From assembly GCF_014256275.1 (NCBI RefSeq), contig NZ_JACCFE010000002.1:5932001-5996000 (forward strand): a stretch of 64,000 bases of DNA, in the 5' to 3' direction. The notes beneath the pieces were generated by a model. That model was not told the DNA's origin. It searched no databases and saw only the letters and a list, made by a program, of their open reading frames with translations. Positions 17,046-26,276 of this stretch are shown here, one piece after another (the stretch's first letter is position 1; each line of letters begins with the position of its first letter). Position numbers and translations under genes: made by a program. The DNA comes from Rhodococcus sp. 4CII. Lineage in GTDB: Bacteria > Actinomycetota > Actinomycetes > Mycobacteriales > Mycobacteriaceae.

Positions 17046-17621
17046 TCAGATGTTGACGCCGTAGTCGCGTGCAATGCCGGCGAGTCCGGAGGCGTAACCC
17101 TGGCCGATGGCGCGGAACTTCCACTCGCCGTTGTGGCGATAAACCTCGCCGAAGAGCATGGCGGTTTCGCTGGACGCGTCTTCGGTGAGGTCGTAGCGTG
17201 CGAGTTCTATGCCGGTGGTGCTGTCGACGACACGGATGAATGCGTTGGTGACCTGTCCGAAGGACTGGCCGCGGGTGTCTGCGTCGTGGATCGACACGGG
17301 GAAAAAGATATTGGTGACGTTCGGGGGAACGGCGGAGAGATCGACGTTGATCGACTCGTCATCACCATCTCCCTCGCCGGTGAGGTTGTCACCGGTGTGC
17401 TCGATCGAGCCATCGGGGGAGCGGAGGTTGTTGTAGAACACAAAGTGAAGGTCGGAGAGGACCTTGCGGTCCTGGCCGGTGGCCAGGGCGCTCGCGTCGA
17501 GATCGAAGGGTGCGCCGGTTGTGCTGCGGGCATCCCAGCCGAGTCCGACCGACACCGTTGTCAGGTTCGGTGCCGCCTTCGACAGGGAAACATTGCCGCC
17601 TTTGGCCAGAGTGACGCCCAT
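17046..17621 (-). CDS. terD: TerD-family calcium-binding stress protein
   Basis: ATG 17621, five bases after AAAGGA, gives the canonical 191 residues; the frame is open upstream but carries no family sequence. GVTLAKGGNVSLSKAAP, VGLGWDAR, FDLDASAL and DDESINVDLSAVP form the TerD fold and its acidic calcium sites, and GQGYASGLAGIARDYGVNI is the usual C-terminus. TerD proteins are cytoplasmic and belong to tellurite, phage-inhibition and stress loci. Here it is the only minus-strand gene inside the left half of the island. Confidence 0.95.
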   Translation of the reverse strand: MGVTLAKGGNVSLSKAAPNLTTVSVGLGWDARSTTGAPFDLDASALATGQDRKVLSDLHFVFYNNLRSPDGSIEHTGDNLTGEGDGDDESINVDLSAVPPNVTNIFFPVSIHDADTRGQSFGQVTNAFIRVVDSTTGIELARYDLTEDASSETAMLFGEVYRHNGEWKFRAIGQGYASGLAGIARDYGVNI

Positions 17622-17789
17622 GGTGGTCCTTTCGAGACTGCGGACGACGACCAGATCGGCGTCCCGGTTTTCGCTGTTCGCCCTCACAATAGCCATAGCA
17701 CTGATGACGCGACCGGTAACGCACCGCGCCATCGGTCCGACTACCCGTGTCAGCGTGACGACTCATAGCTCGAGCAGGAGAGAGACGCG

Positions 17790-18398
17790 GTGGAGCGGTA
17801 CGACGGCATCAACGGACAGATCCTTGTCGACCACCCCTACGTGTGGATTACCAGGGAGGGACTGTCTGCCGGCACAGACTTTCCGTTTCCCACTCATCCA
17901 CGACGAGCGCTGCTGTCGGCTGTGGAGAGGTGCAGCTTCGTTCCAGGGTCGGAGGACGGGCCCGGATTCATTCACATACTTGTGCAGGGTGCTGACACTC
18001 CTGACGAAGGAACCGTCATCCACCCCGACGTCGTTCTGTGCGACGCTTCGGTCGCCCCCGCCATTCTCGAGCTCACGAAGAGCCTGTCGCAATACTGCGA
18101 GGTAGTCGTTCACGCGGAGGAGCCACCGCAGGACTCGGATGACAAGTTCCTGACCGCGCTCGATGCACTCGAAGGGTTGGCGTCGGTCGACGAAATCATC
18201 ATGAGGGCTGGCCTGCTGGACGTGTCGCCGCTACACGGAGAGACGTTCAGCCACCTCGCTGACGAACTCGACACACTCGACGACGATGCGCGGATGACGT
18301 GGGGTTGGGTGGGTGATGGCTGGTTCGTGGCGGGGGCCATCACTCGATGTCCGAGGAAGTTCGCGAAAGCAGACTTCGCGAACTGGCGCGCTTGGTGA
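17790..18398 (+). CDS. PH-like (DUF4429-like) domain protein
   Basis: GTG 17790 lies 6 nt after GGAGAGA; 202 aa. The N-terminal about 108 residues (RYDGINGQILVDHPYVWITRE, then strands and a final helix) match the first domain of the sigma-fusion protein at 27629: both share RYDG..GQ.L.....YVWITRE. That is the pattern of DUF4429-type bacterial PH-like domains. The rest (SVDEIIMRAGLLDVSPL, WGWVGDGWFVAGAI) is unassigned. It probably starts the island operon. Its 3' end overlaps the next small ORF by 52 bp. Confidence 0.75.
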   Translation: MERYDGINGQILVDHPYVWITREGLSAGTDFPFPTHPRRALLSAVERCSFVPGSEDGPGFIHILVQGADTPDEGTVIHPDVVLCDASVAPAILELTKSLSQYCEVVVHAEEPPQDSDDKFLTALDALEGLASVDEIIMRAGLLDVSPLHGETFSHLADELDTLDDDARMTWGWVGDGWFVAGAITRCPRKFAKADFANWRAW

Positions 18399-18715
18399 CC
18401 ACCCTCCGCGGAGACGCCGGCACCAACCAACTGGCTACCGCGGTGGCAGGCACACCCCTGGCAGAACTGTCCGCAATGCGGCTGGGGCAGCTCTGGGAGA
18501 TCATCGCTCCCGAAGTGCCTGAGCGGCCACCGGCTGCGGTGAAGGCGCCACCGCGCGTTGACTTGAGGCCTCTCGTCAGACCCGCGCCGTCACGTACCCC
18601 GAGCGCCACACAGCCCCCGACCGTGAGCCCCGCCCCGAAGTCGAAACCGGTGTCGACGGCTCCGGTTACCCCGACGGTGCAGGAGCCCGTCGGGATCCGC
18701 TGCGGTCGGGCGTAG
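18347..18715 (+). CDS. Small hypothetical protein with Pro-rich tail
   Basis: The 122-aa frame starts inside the preceding gene. The first 55 residues are helical (RESRLRELARLVTTLRGDAG, RLGQLWEIIAPEV); the remainder is a Pro/Ser/Thr/Lys linker that ends without a fold. The open frame running into the next ORF raises the possibility that this and the gene at 18723 were one protein, now split by a frameshift. I do not recognise it. Confidence 0.5.
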   Translation: MSEEVRESRLRELARLVTTLRGDAGTNQLATAVAGTPLAELSAMRLGQLWEIIAPEVPERPPAAVKAPPRVDLRPLVRPAPSRTPSATQPPTVSPAPKSKPVSTAPVTPTVQEPVGIRCGRA

Positions 18716-18722
18716 GTGGCGG

Positions 18723-19058
18723 GTGTACCTCGACTGCGCCGGATTTCGCACGCTCGCCGTGTGCGACTTGATATCAGGAGAAACCAACATCACGAAGGGC
18801 GAGCTGAAGGGGCGCCGCTTTCCGGATCTGGCGAGCGACGACACCGGCGCGGAGTTTTGGGCGTTCGTCGATCTGTCGACTTCGTCCAAGTCGATCTACA
18901 TCCTCGCCGCTGAAGACGTGGCAGAGGGCATCAGTCGAGCGACCGATGCATGGGTTGCACGCGATCCTCGTCGCGAGCGGAAGGGACATCACGCGATCGA
19001 ACTCGAGCGGGTGGCGCACGGAAAGAATCGCTGGGACCTTCTAGGACTTCCACGGTAG
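18723..19058 (+). CDS. Small hypothetical protein, possibly a truncated nuclease-like C-terminus
   Basis: GTG 18723 starts 7 nt after the previous stop; 111 aa. The frame is already open upstream of the start. The segment GAEFWAFVDLSTSSKSIYIL, followed by a helix EGISRATDAWV and a final NRWDLLGLP, resembles the C-terminal part of PD-(D/E)XK-like proteins (FWVFVDL then FYVVP then W..L) found in restriction loci, but the catalytic core would be missing. The family assignment is a guess. About 130 bp separate it from the large helicase gene. Confidence 0.5.
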   Translation: MYLDCAGFRTLAVCDLISGETNITKGELKGRRFPDLASDDTGAEFWAFVDLSTSSKSIYILAAEDVAEGISRATDAWVARDPRRERKGHHAIELERVAHGKNRWDLLGLPR

Positions 19059-19191
19059 GAACCGTGTCATTCACGTAGCGGATACCGCGGATGGAATTGA
19101 GGACTCCGTCGCGCGAGTGTCTTACCTGCTCATTACTCTGTCACACGCTACGGGTGCGCAGTAGGCGCACAGGCACGAAGGGGGCGATTCT

Positions 19192-22100
19192 GTGGAGGTT
19201 CGGGAAGACGACCCCCAGCTCAAAGACCGGGTTCAGCGGCTCATGCAGTTTCTGCAGGAACTGGTAAAAGCGAGGACCAAGCCGGTCCGAAACCTCCGCC
19301 TCCACGACGACATCATCTGGTTGAACGAGAGCCGCCTCTCGGTGTCAGTGGATTTCGAAGTTACCGCGGGTGAAGTAGTCATTCGGTCGCGGCGGGTCGC
19401 GTTGGAAGAGCCGCCCGAGGTGCCTCGAAACCTTCGTGAATGGATCCAGGGTGATCCCACAGACTCGCGTGCCTCGTTGGCAATTTCGCCCAACGCAACG
19501 GCCGTCGAGGGCGAATTCACACGGTGGCTGTCCGAGTGGCGAATGTGGGCTCAGCTCGACCAGGAGCGACGGCCGAACTGGGAGCTCTACCAGGCACTGC
19601 AGCACGCCTTGCAGGAAATGGTGTCGCGCCCCGAGTCCGTCGAGCTGGTATTGGCGTCCGGGTTGCTGGAGCTGTCGGCAAAGGTTGCCGGCGAGGATAT
19701 TCGCACGCACATCGTTACGCAGCCGGTCACCGTGGAACGCGACGAAACCACCGGCGACCTACTGGTACGACTCAATGCGGACACTGCGCCGAGGCTCGAG
19801 GACACCCAGCTGCTGACCGGTCTCGACGCGTTCGACGTATCGGGATCGCGGGCTCTCCAGGAGCGGCTACACGAATCAGCGTCTCCCGTCGATGCGAACA
19901 TTCTCGTTTTCCTCAAGGAATGGGCCGCGCGTGCGCTCACCACCAATGTGGAGGTCGAAGAGAGCGGGACGGACTCGCCCTCCGGTCGCGTTCTCACGCC
20001 GTCGCCGGCGCTGGTATTGCGGAAGCGCGGGGCGTTCGCGCTGGTCGAGTACTACGAGACGATGATCGCTGCGGCAGAACGCGACGACAGCACGGTTCCT
20101 CTCGGGCTTGCACAGCTGGTGACGGCCATCGAGCCGGATGGGCGAGTCGCGTGGCTTGAGCGGACAGGATCCGCGCCGTCGGCCGCTCTCGCTGAAGACC
20201 CGCTGTTTCCCTTGCCCGCCAACCGCGAGCAAAGCGAGATCATCGAACGGCTCGCAGACGACAGCGGCGTCGTGGTGGAAGGTCCCCCCGGAACCGGCAA
20301 GACGCACACCATTGCCAACCTCGTCTCGGCATTGCTGGCGAACGGGCAGCGCGTGCTCGTCACCAGTGAGAAGTCGCAGGCGCTGCGGGTACTGCGGGAC
20401 AAGTTGCCGGAGGAGATGCAAGAACTGTGTGTCTCCATCACGGATATCGGACGCGGTGGCTCCGACGAGCTCAACAAGAGCGTTGCCGAGATCGCTACCC
20501 GAAAAGCTTCGTTCAGTAAAGGTGATGCCGATTCCCGGATCGCGGATCTCACCGGCAGACGTCGGCAGGCGCTGAGTCGCCGCGCGAAGATCACCGAAGA
20601 CATCCGCTCCCTGCGCGAATCCGAAACGTTCCAGCATCCGGAAATTGCACCGGGGTACTCGGGCACTGCGGCAGCAATCGTTCGTGAGGTCACCAACCGG
20701 GCGGAGCTCTTCGACTGGCTCCCAGGTCCAGTCAATGCTGACGCGCCCCCGCTCACCGGTGAACAGTTCCGAACCCTGATCACCCTGACGCTTCGATCGA
20801 ACCCGACCCGCGCGGGGCGGCTCGACCAGTCCTTGCCCACTGTCGACCACCTCCTTCCGTCGATGCCCGAGCTCCAGCAGCTGTGCACGCGCGCATCCAT
20901 CCGGCCCGCAGACATCAATCCGGGGGCCGCCCATTTTCTTCAGTTGCTCGGTGGAGCGACGGCGCCGACGTTGATGGATGTGCAACGCCGCTGCGAGCGA
21001 CTGCAGGCCCGGGTTGCCGAAGTTCGTGCATTGGAGCCGGCGTTCCAGAACGCTGCCGAGGGTGTGCTGTCGGGTCACACGTCACACCTGTGGTCGAGGA
21101 CCGCAGAGGTGCCAGCCTTGCTCGACATGGCCAAGCGCAGCGACGCCTTCGTCGGCTCGCGTCGCGTTGAAACTCAGGTTGCCGGGCGCCGCGCTTTGAA
21201 TGCCTACGGCGCGTTGGCCGTCGCAATGGAAAAGGGCGTGGAGTGGCGAACCCGTTTTCGCAAGAGCGACGAACAGAAGGCTGTCGAGGAGCTGGGCGTA
21301 CTGGCGACGGTGGACGGCGAGGACGCCGTTACCGCAGACTCGGCGCGCATAGTCACTGAACACCTTCGGGCACTTGACTGCGTCCAGAGTGCCGCGACAC
21401 TCGTCGGCGATATCGGCATCGTCGTCCACGTCAACGGTTCACGCACCGTCCAGATCAATGAACTGCACCGGACGGCGGTGCAGATCGGACACATCAACGG
21501 TCTCGCTGCGGAGGCAAATGGTCTGGTCGAGGTGTTGCTCGGCATCACCCCTGCCGCGCCTCGAATCCGAAGCGTGTCGGAAGCGCAAGCACTCGCGGCT
21601 GCGGCCGGCGCCGTCGCGGCGACCCATGACGCGGACGATGCCCGCAGCCGAATGAGTCAACTCAGTGCCGAGGTGTCGGCGGTGAGTGGTGGAGCACCGG
21701 CACCCGAGTACATCGATTTGATTGAAGGGCTTGGCTCGGCAGATTTCGACGAAATCACCCGAGCACTCTCCGATCTTGCAACGGCTCGACAGCAACAAGA
21801 AGAAGAGCGTTACTTGAACACCCTGCGCGGGCAGATCGAGGGCGGCGCGCCGGGACTGGCGACGTTGATCGCCGACACCGCGGGCGACGACAGATGGTCG
21901 ACCCGCCTCGACAACCTCGACCAGGCATGGGCCTGGCGTCGCGCTCACACCTGGATGCAGCGCGAGCACGAGGTGGGCCGAGACAAACAACAGGAACTGG
22001 ATCTCGCGACGGCTGAAGCTGATATTGCGCAGCTGACCGCGCGGCTGGCGGCAGAACGCGCCTGGGTCGGGTGTCTTCAACGGATGACGGCAACCGAAGT

Positions 22101-24504
22101 GCAGGCCCTGCAGGCATACCGGGGGCACGTGTCGTCGATCGGCAAGGGCACCGGCAAGTACGCCGAGACATATCGAGCCTCGGCTCGTGAAGCGATGCAG
22201 ATCGCGCAGAGGGCGGTGCCCGCCTGGGTGATGCCGCTCCAGCAGGTTCTTGCGTCGATTCCTCCGGAACCCAACACTTTCGACGTCGTCATCGTCGATG
22301 AAGCCAGCCAGGCCGACATCAGCAATTTGTTCCTGTTGTGGCTCGCGCCGCGGGTGATCGTTGTCGGCGACGACAAGCAGTGTGCGCCCAGCGAAGTTTC
22401 GTCCGGTGCGTTGGACGGAATTTTCGACCGGCTCGACATGTATCTGCACGACGTTCCGGGCTACCTCCGAAACAGCTTCACCCCCCGTGACAGCCTGTTC
22501 TCCCTGCTGCGAACGAGGTTTGGCCAAGTGATCCGGCTGCGCGAGCATTTCCGCTGCATGCCCGAGATCATCAACTGGTCCAGCAATCAGTTCTACCGCG
22601 ACGCGCCGCTGGTGCCCGTTCGCCAGTTCGGCGCCGACCGGCTGCCGCCGCTGCGGACCACCTATGTGGAGGGCGGTGTCGTAACCGGGAGAAACGCAAC
22701 ACTGGCGAACAGGCCCGAAGCACTCGCCATTGTCGATGCCATCGTGGCATGTCTGTCCGACGAGGCATACGACGGAAAAACCTTCGGCGTCGTGGTGCTC
22801 CAGGGACAGTCCCAGGTGGACGTCATCCAAAACGAGCTTCTCACACGCCTGGACATCGACGTGTGGGACGAGCGGCGGCTCCGCATCGGAACACCACCCG
22901 ACTTCCAGGGCGACGAGCGGCACGTCATCTTACTGTCGATGGTGGTCGCACCCGAACAGCAAATATCGGCGATGACGAAAAACGACTACCAGCGCCGCTA
23001 CAACGTTGCCGCTTCACGTGCGCAGGACCAGCTATGGCTGTTCCATTCGCGGACTGCGGACTCCCTGCGCTCGACCGACTTGCGGCATTCGTTGCTCACA
23101 TACATGCAGTCGACGTCTCCGGCGCCGGCAGATCCGATGCCTGGGGGAGTGACTCGAGACGAGCGCCACCGAGACTTCGACAGCCTCTTCGAACAGCGCA
23201 TCTACCTCGACATCGTGGCACGCGGGTATCACGTGAATCCGCAGGTGGAGGTGAACAGTCGCCGAATCGACCTGGTGGTCACCGGTGCGGCCGGACGGCT
23301 AGCGGTCGAGTGTGACGGCGACGCATTCCACACATCACCGGAACAGGTACGCGCCGACATGGAGCGTGAGCGAGAGCTCAAGCGTTGTGGTTGGGAGTTC
23401 TGGAGGATCCGCGAGTCGGAGTACTACCTAGATCCCGTCGGTTCGCTGAGCGGGCTGTGGGCGGAGCTCGACAAGCGAGGAATCTCGCCCGGTTCCGTCT
23501 CCACGGCAGAGACAGTTTCGACCTCGACGTGGGCACCTCCATTGTTGCCTGACGACGAATCACTTGCCGAGGACGTGGCTGAGGCGGAGCTGGCAAACGT
23601 GCTCCCCTCGGAGGCCCCATTGACGACCCCGGTCGCGGAGCCGACGGTGGACGTCGATCCGATCGAGCGGGTGCCTCCGGCCGAGTCCGGAGTGATCCCG
23701 CCAGAGCGGCCAGACACCGAGCCCCCGGCACCACCGGTTGTCGCCGAGGTGAACGCGTCGGCACCCGAGGTCATTCAGGAACCGCTTTCGGCTGTTCCGG
23801 CTTCGGCATGGGAAGTGATGCCCGAGAGCGCAATTCCGCGGCCTGACGACTATCTCTTCGATCGGCTGCTCGAGGCAGCGAAGTCCGGTCCGGTGTCGAC
23901 CGCCGAGCTCACTGAGCTCTGGCGACTCGACCGTGTGCAGATCTGGTCGGCGCTCCGAAAGCTGGCGCACAAAAACCTCATGGACAAGGTGGGGGATAAA
24001 CCGGACATCCGCTACGCACTCGCCGAACCTCCGAATGCGGAAGGTGACGCACCTGCCGCGGCTACCCACGCCCGTCCCGAGCCTGGCCATCAGGAGTTCT
24101 CGCCGCGACTGCTGCGCACCCTCATCGTCGCCGAGGTGAAGAAGGGCCCCGCGACTCGCACGGACCTACACCGACGACTGCCCGCGGACGAGGGGCTGAT
24201 GCGGGAAACTCTGGATGCGTTGGTGTCCGACGAAACACTGGCCATCGACCAGGGGAAGTACGTTCTCTCCGAAGATCACATCACGCCCGCCACGGTGGGG
24301 TCGGGTCTCCCATCTGCGAAACGTGATTCGGCAAAGAGTGTGCTGACCGCCGCCGCATGGACGAGCCCGGTGACGATGGAACGCGGCTCTCGCATCACTC
24401 GCCTCCCGGAGGGCGAGCTCTCGGCACTTCTCGCTGAGCTGGCGCAGGAAGGCCTGCTGCGGAAGCGTGCCGGCGCTGACGGTCCGGAATGGATCAGGCC
24501 GTGA
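19192..24504 (+). CDS. SF1 helicase fused to Vsr-like nuclease and winged helices
   Basis: GTG 19192 follows AAGGGGG; 1,770 aa. SF1 motifs: Walker A VVEGPPGTGKTHT (about 361-373), Walker B VIVDEASQAD (about 1035), VGDDKQ (about 1060), LREHFRCMP (about 1117) and NVAASRAQDQLW (about 1270). A long coiled region lies between motifs I and II. A Vsr/MTES_1575-type nuclease follows (1320-1425): RRIDLVV, VECDGDAFH and a late WRI. An acidic Pro-rich linker (1430-1530) leads to three winged-helix repeats. This recalls single-chain helicase-nuclease defence proteins such as Hhe, but with added winged helices. The next helicase gene overlaps it by 16 bp. Confidence 0.88.
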   Translation: MEVREDDPQLKDRVQRLMQFLQELVKARTKPVRNLRLHDDIIWLNESRLSVSVDFEVTAGEVVIRSRRVALEEPPEVPRNLREWIQGDPTDSRASLAISPNATAVEGEFTRWLSEWRMWAQLDQERRPNWELYQALQHALQEMVSRPESVELVLASGLLELSAKVAGEDIRTHIVTQPVTVERDETTGDLLVRLNADTAPRLEDTQLLTGLDAFDVSGSRALQERLHESASPVDANILVFLKEWAARALTTNVEVEESGTDSPSGRVLTPSPALVLRKRGAFALVEYYETMIAAAERDDSTVPLGLAQLVTAIEPDGRVAWLERTGSAPSAALAEDPLFPLPANREQSEIIERLADDSGVVVEGPPGTGKTHTIANLVSALLANGQRVLVTSEKSQALRVLRDKLPEEMQELCVSITDIGRGGSDELNKSVAEIATRKASFSKGDADSRIADLTGRRRQALSRRAKITEDIRSLRESETFQHPEIAPGYSGTAAAIVREVTNRAELFDWLPGPVNADAPPLTGEQFRTLITLTLRSNPTRAGRLDQSLPTVDHLLPSMPELQQLCTRASIRPADINPGAAHFLQLLGGATAPTLMDVQRRCERLQARVAEVRALEPAFQNAAEGVLSGHTSHLWSRTAEVPALLDMAKRSDAFVGSRRVETQVAGRRALNAYGALAVAMEKGVEWRTRFRKSDEQKAVEELGVLATVDGEDAVTADSARIVTEHLRALDCVQSAATLVGDIGIVVHVNGSRTVQINELHRTAVQIGHINGLAAEANGLVEVLLGITPAAPRIRSVSEAQALAAAAGAVAATHDADDARSRMSQLSAEVSAVSGGAPAPEYIDLIEGLGSADFDEITRALSDLATARQQQEEERYLNTLRGQIEGGAPGLATLIADTAGDDRWSTRLDNLDQAWAWRRAHTWMQREHEVGRDKQQELDLATAEADIAQLTARLAAERAWVGCLQRMTATEVQALQAYRGHVSSIGKGTGKYAETYRASAREAMQIAQRAVPAWVMPLQQVLASIPPEPNTFDVVIVDEASQADISNLFLLWLAPRVIVVGDDKQCAPSEVSSGALDGIFDRLDMYLHDVPGYLRNSFTPRDSLFSLLRTRFGQVIRLREHFRCMPEIINWSSNQFYRDAPLVPVRQFGADRLPPLRTTYVEGGVVTGRNATLANRPEALAIVDAIVACLSDEAYDGKTFGVVVLQGQSQVDVIQNELLTRLDIDVWDERRLRIGTPPDFQGDERHVILLSMVVAPEQQISAMTKNDYQRRYNVAASRAQDQLWLFHSRTADSLRSTDLRHSLLTYMQSTSPAPADPMPGGVTRDERHRDFDSLFEQRIYLDIVARGYHVNPQVEVNSRRIDLVVTGAAGRLAVECDGDAFHTSPEQVRADMERERELKRCGWEFWRIRESEYYLDPVGSLSGLWAELDKRGISPGSVSTAETVSTSTWAPPLLPDDESLAEDVAEAELANVLPSEAPLTTPVAEPTVDVDPIERVPPAESGVIPPERPDTEPPAPPVVAEVNASAPEVIQEPLSAVPASAWEVMPESAIPRPDDYLFDRLLEAAKSGPVSTAELTELWRLDRVQIWSALRKLAHKNLMDKVGDKPDIRYALAEPPNAEGDAPAAATHARPEPGHQEFSPRLLRTLIVAEVKKGPATRTDLHRRLPADEGLMRETLDALVSDETLAIDQGKYVLSEDHITPATVGSGLPSAKRDSAKSVLTAAAWTSPVTMERGSRITRLPEGELSALLAELAQEGLLRKRAGADGPEWIRP

Positions 24505-26204
24505 CGGCTACGGTTGCCGCCGAACGCATCGAGCTGCGCGCGTGGCAGCAGGAAGCGCTCGACGCGTGGAATGCAGCGGGTCGCCGTGCAGTGGTCGAAG
24601 CGGTGACCGGTACGGGCAAGACCACCCTGGGTATCGTCGCCGCCGCAGAGGCGCTGTCTCGTGGACTGTCGGTGCTGGTAGTGGTTCCCGGCATAGACCT
24701 CCTCGACCAGTGGTACCGGGCAATTCGGAAGGCCTTGCCCGGTCGTCGTGTCGGTCGTCGTGGTGCGGGGTCGTCCGACAGTTTCGCGAACAGCGACATT
24801 CTTGTGAGCACTGTGCAATCTGCCATTCAGCGCAATGCGCCCATGCCGACGAGTCCGGCACTGTTGGTCGCGGACGAGGTCCACCGGTACGGGGCCCTGA
24901 CCTTCTCCCGTCTGCTGACTGAAGAGTTCACCGAACGGCTGGGACTCACCGCCACATTCGAACGCACCGATGATGGCGTCGAACAACATCTTCTGCCGTA
25001 CTTCGAAGCCGTCATCTCGGGATGCGACTACGACCGAGGGCATCGCGATGGCATTCTCGCCCCGGTCCGGGTGATGTTGGTAGCGGTACCGTTCTCGGAG
25101 GCCGAACAGGGTACCTACTCGGAGCTCGACGAGACCGCCAAGCGTGAGCGCGGCAACCTGATCCACAAGTACGGCTGCACCGGGGAGCCCTTCGGCGAGT
25201 TCATGCGCGACGTACAGCAACTCAGCGAGGGCGGCGCTGACCGCGCCACGTGGGCTGCCAGAAACTACCTGCGTGCGTTCTCGCAGCGACGCGCACTGCT
25301 GGCAGCGGCAGCAGGGAAACTCGAGACGGTTCGGGAGCTCGGGGGCGTGCTGGCGCAGACCGGGCGCAGCATCCTGTTCTCCGAAACCAAGGAGTCGTCC
25401 CGGGCCGCCGCGGAGGTACTGCTGGAGGAAGGCGTGCTCGCGGCGCCGTACACGAGTGACCTGTCGCGAACCGACCGCACCACGCTGCTGGGCGCGTTCA
25501 AGAGCGGGGCGATGAAGGCCTTGATTGCCCCGAAGGTATTGGACGAAGGTGTCGACGTTCCGGAAGCCGATGTGGGCGTCATCCTCGCCAGCAGCAAGAG
25601 CCGGCGGCAAATGATCCAGCGGATGGGTCGCATCATTCGTCCGAAGCAGGATGGCAGGCATGCATCCTTCCTCGTCCTGTTCGCCAAGGGGAGTTCTGAA
25701 GACCCCGATTTGGGTGCTCACGGCACGTTTCTCGAACAGCTGACGGGTATCGCGTCCGAGCTGATTACAGTCGACGCGGATCAGGCTGCGGACGTTCTTC
25801 GTGATTGGCTCGGTGGGGACGAGTCGCACGACGGATCGTCGACGGATTCGACCGACGCCGTCTACCGGGAAACCGCTGAGCGGCTCGTGGGGGAGGCAGA
25901 AGACTCCCTGGAGCCAGGGACGGTCACTGCCGGTTCTGAGCTTCTGGCTGTCCTGAGCCGAGTCGCGGAGAACCCGCGCGCCGACGACGTCGACATCGTG
26001 TTGACCGGATTGTCCGTGCTCGAACCGGATCAAGTAGGCGTCGTGATCTTAAGGTTCGGGCTAGGTGGACATCGGCCGATGAGTCAGTCGGAGGTGGCTG
26101 CGGCGCTCGCGCTGACAGCTGTCGACGTCGGCCGAACGGAGGCCGCCGCGATGAGTCGGCTCGAGAAGCCCGACGTTGCCGACGTGCTCGCGAACCTGCT
26201 GTAG
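24489..26204 (+). CDS. SF2 DEAD/DEAH-type helicase with C-terminal sigma-70 region 4-like domain
   Basis: The 571-aa protein begins inside the preceding gene. Helicase motifs: ELRAWQQEALDAW (Q-like), AVTGTGKTTLG (Walker A, about 38-48), VADEVHRYG (DEVH), GLTATFERTD, LFSETKESSR, KVLDEGVDVPEADVG and QRMGRIIRPK (motif VI), so both RecA folds are intact, as in XPB/UvsW-like enzymes. After an acidic linker the last 75 residues read LRFGLGGHRPMSQSEVAAAL, LTAVDVGRTEAAAMSRL and VADVLANLL, which tracks sigma-70 region 4 helix by helix. I know of no described helicase with this tail. Confidence 0.85.
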   Translation: MDQAVTATVAAERIELRAWQQEALDAWNAAGRRAVVEAVTGTGKTTLGIVAAAEALSRGLSVLVVVPGIDLLDQWYRAIRKALPGRRVGRRGAGSSDSFANSDILVSTVQSAIQRNAPMPTSPALLVADEVHRYGALTFSRLLTEEFTERLGLTATFERTDDGVEQHLLPYFEAVISGCDYDRGHRDGILAPVRVMLVAVPFSEAEQGTYSELDETAKRERGNLIHKYGCTGEPFGEFMRDVQQLSEGGADRATWAARNYLRAFSQRRALLAAAAGKLETVRELGGVLAQTGRSILFSETKESSRAAAEVLLEEGVLAAPYTSDLSRTDRTTLLGAFKSGAMKALIAPKVLDEGVDVPEADVGVILASSKSRRQMIQRMGRIIRPKQDGRHASFLVLFAKGSSEDPDLGAHGTFLEQLTGIASELITVDADQAADVLRDWLGGDESHDGSSTDSTDAVYRETAERLVGEAEDSLEPGTVTAGSELLAVLSRVAENPRADDVDIVLTGLSVLEPDQVGVVILRFGLGGHRPMSQSEVAAALALTAVDVGRTEAAAMSRLEKPDVADVLANLL

Positions 26205-26276
26205 CGGATGACAGTCCGTGTCGGATACACACGCTAGTTTGTGCATTGTTGAATCTTGCAGCAGGAAGGGACCGTC

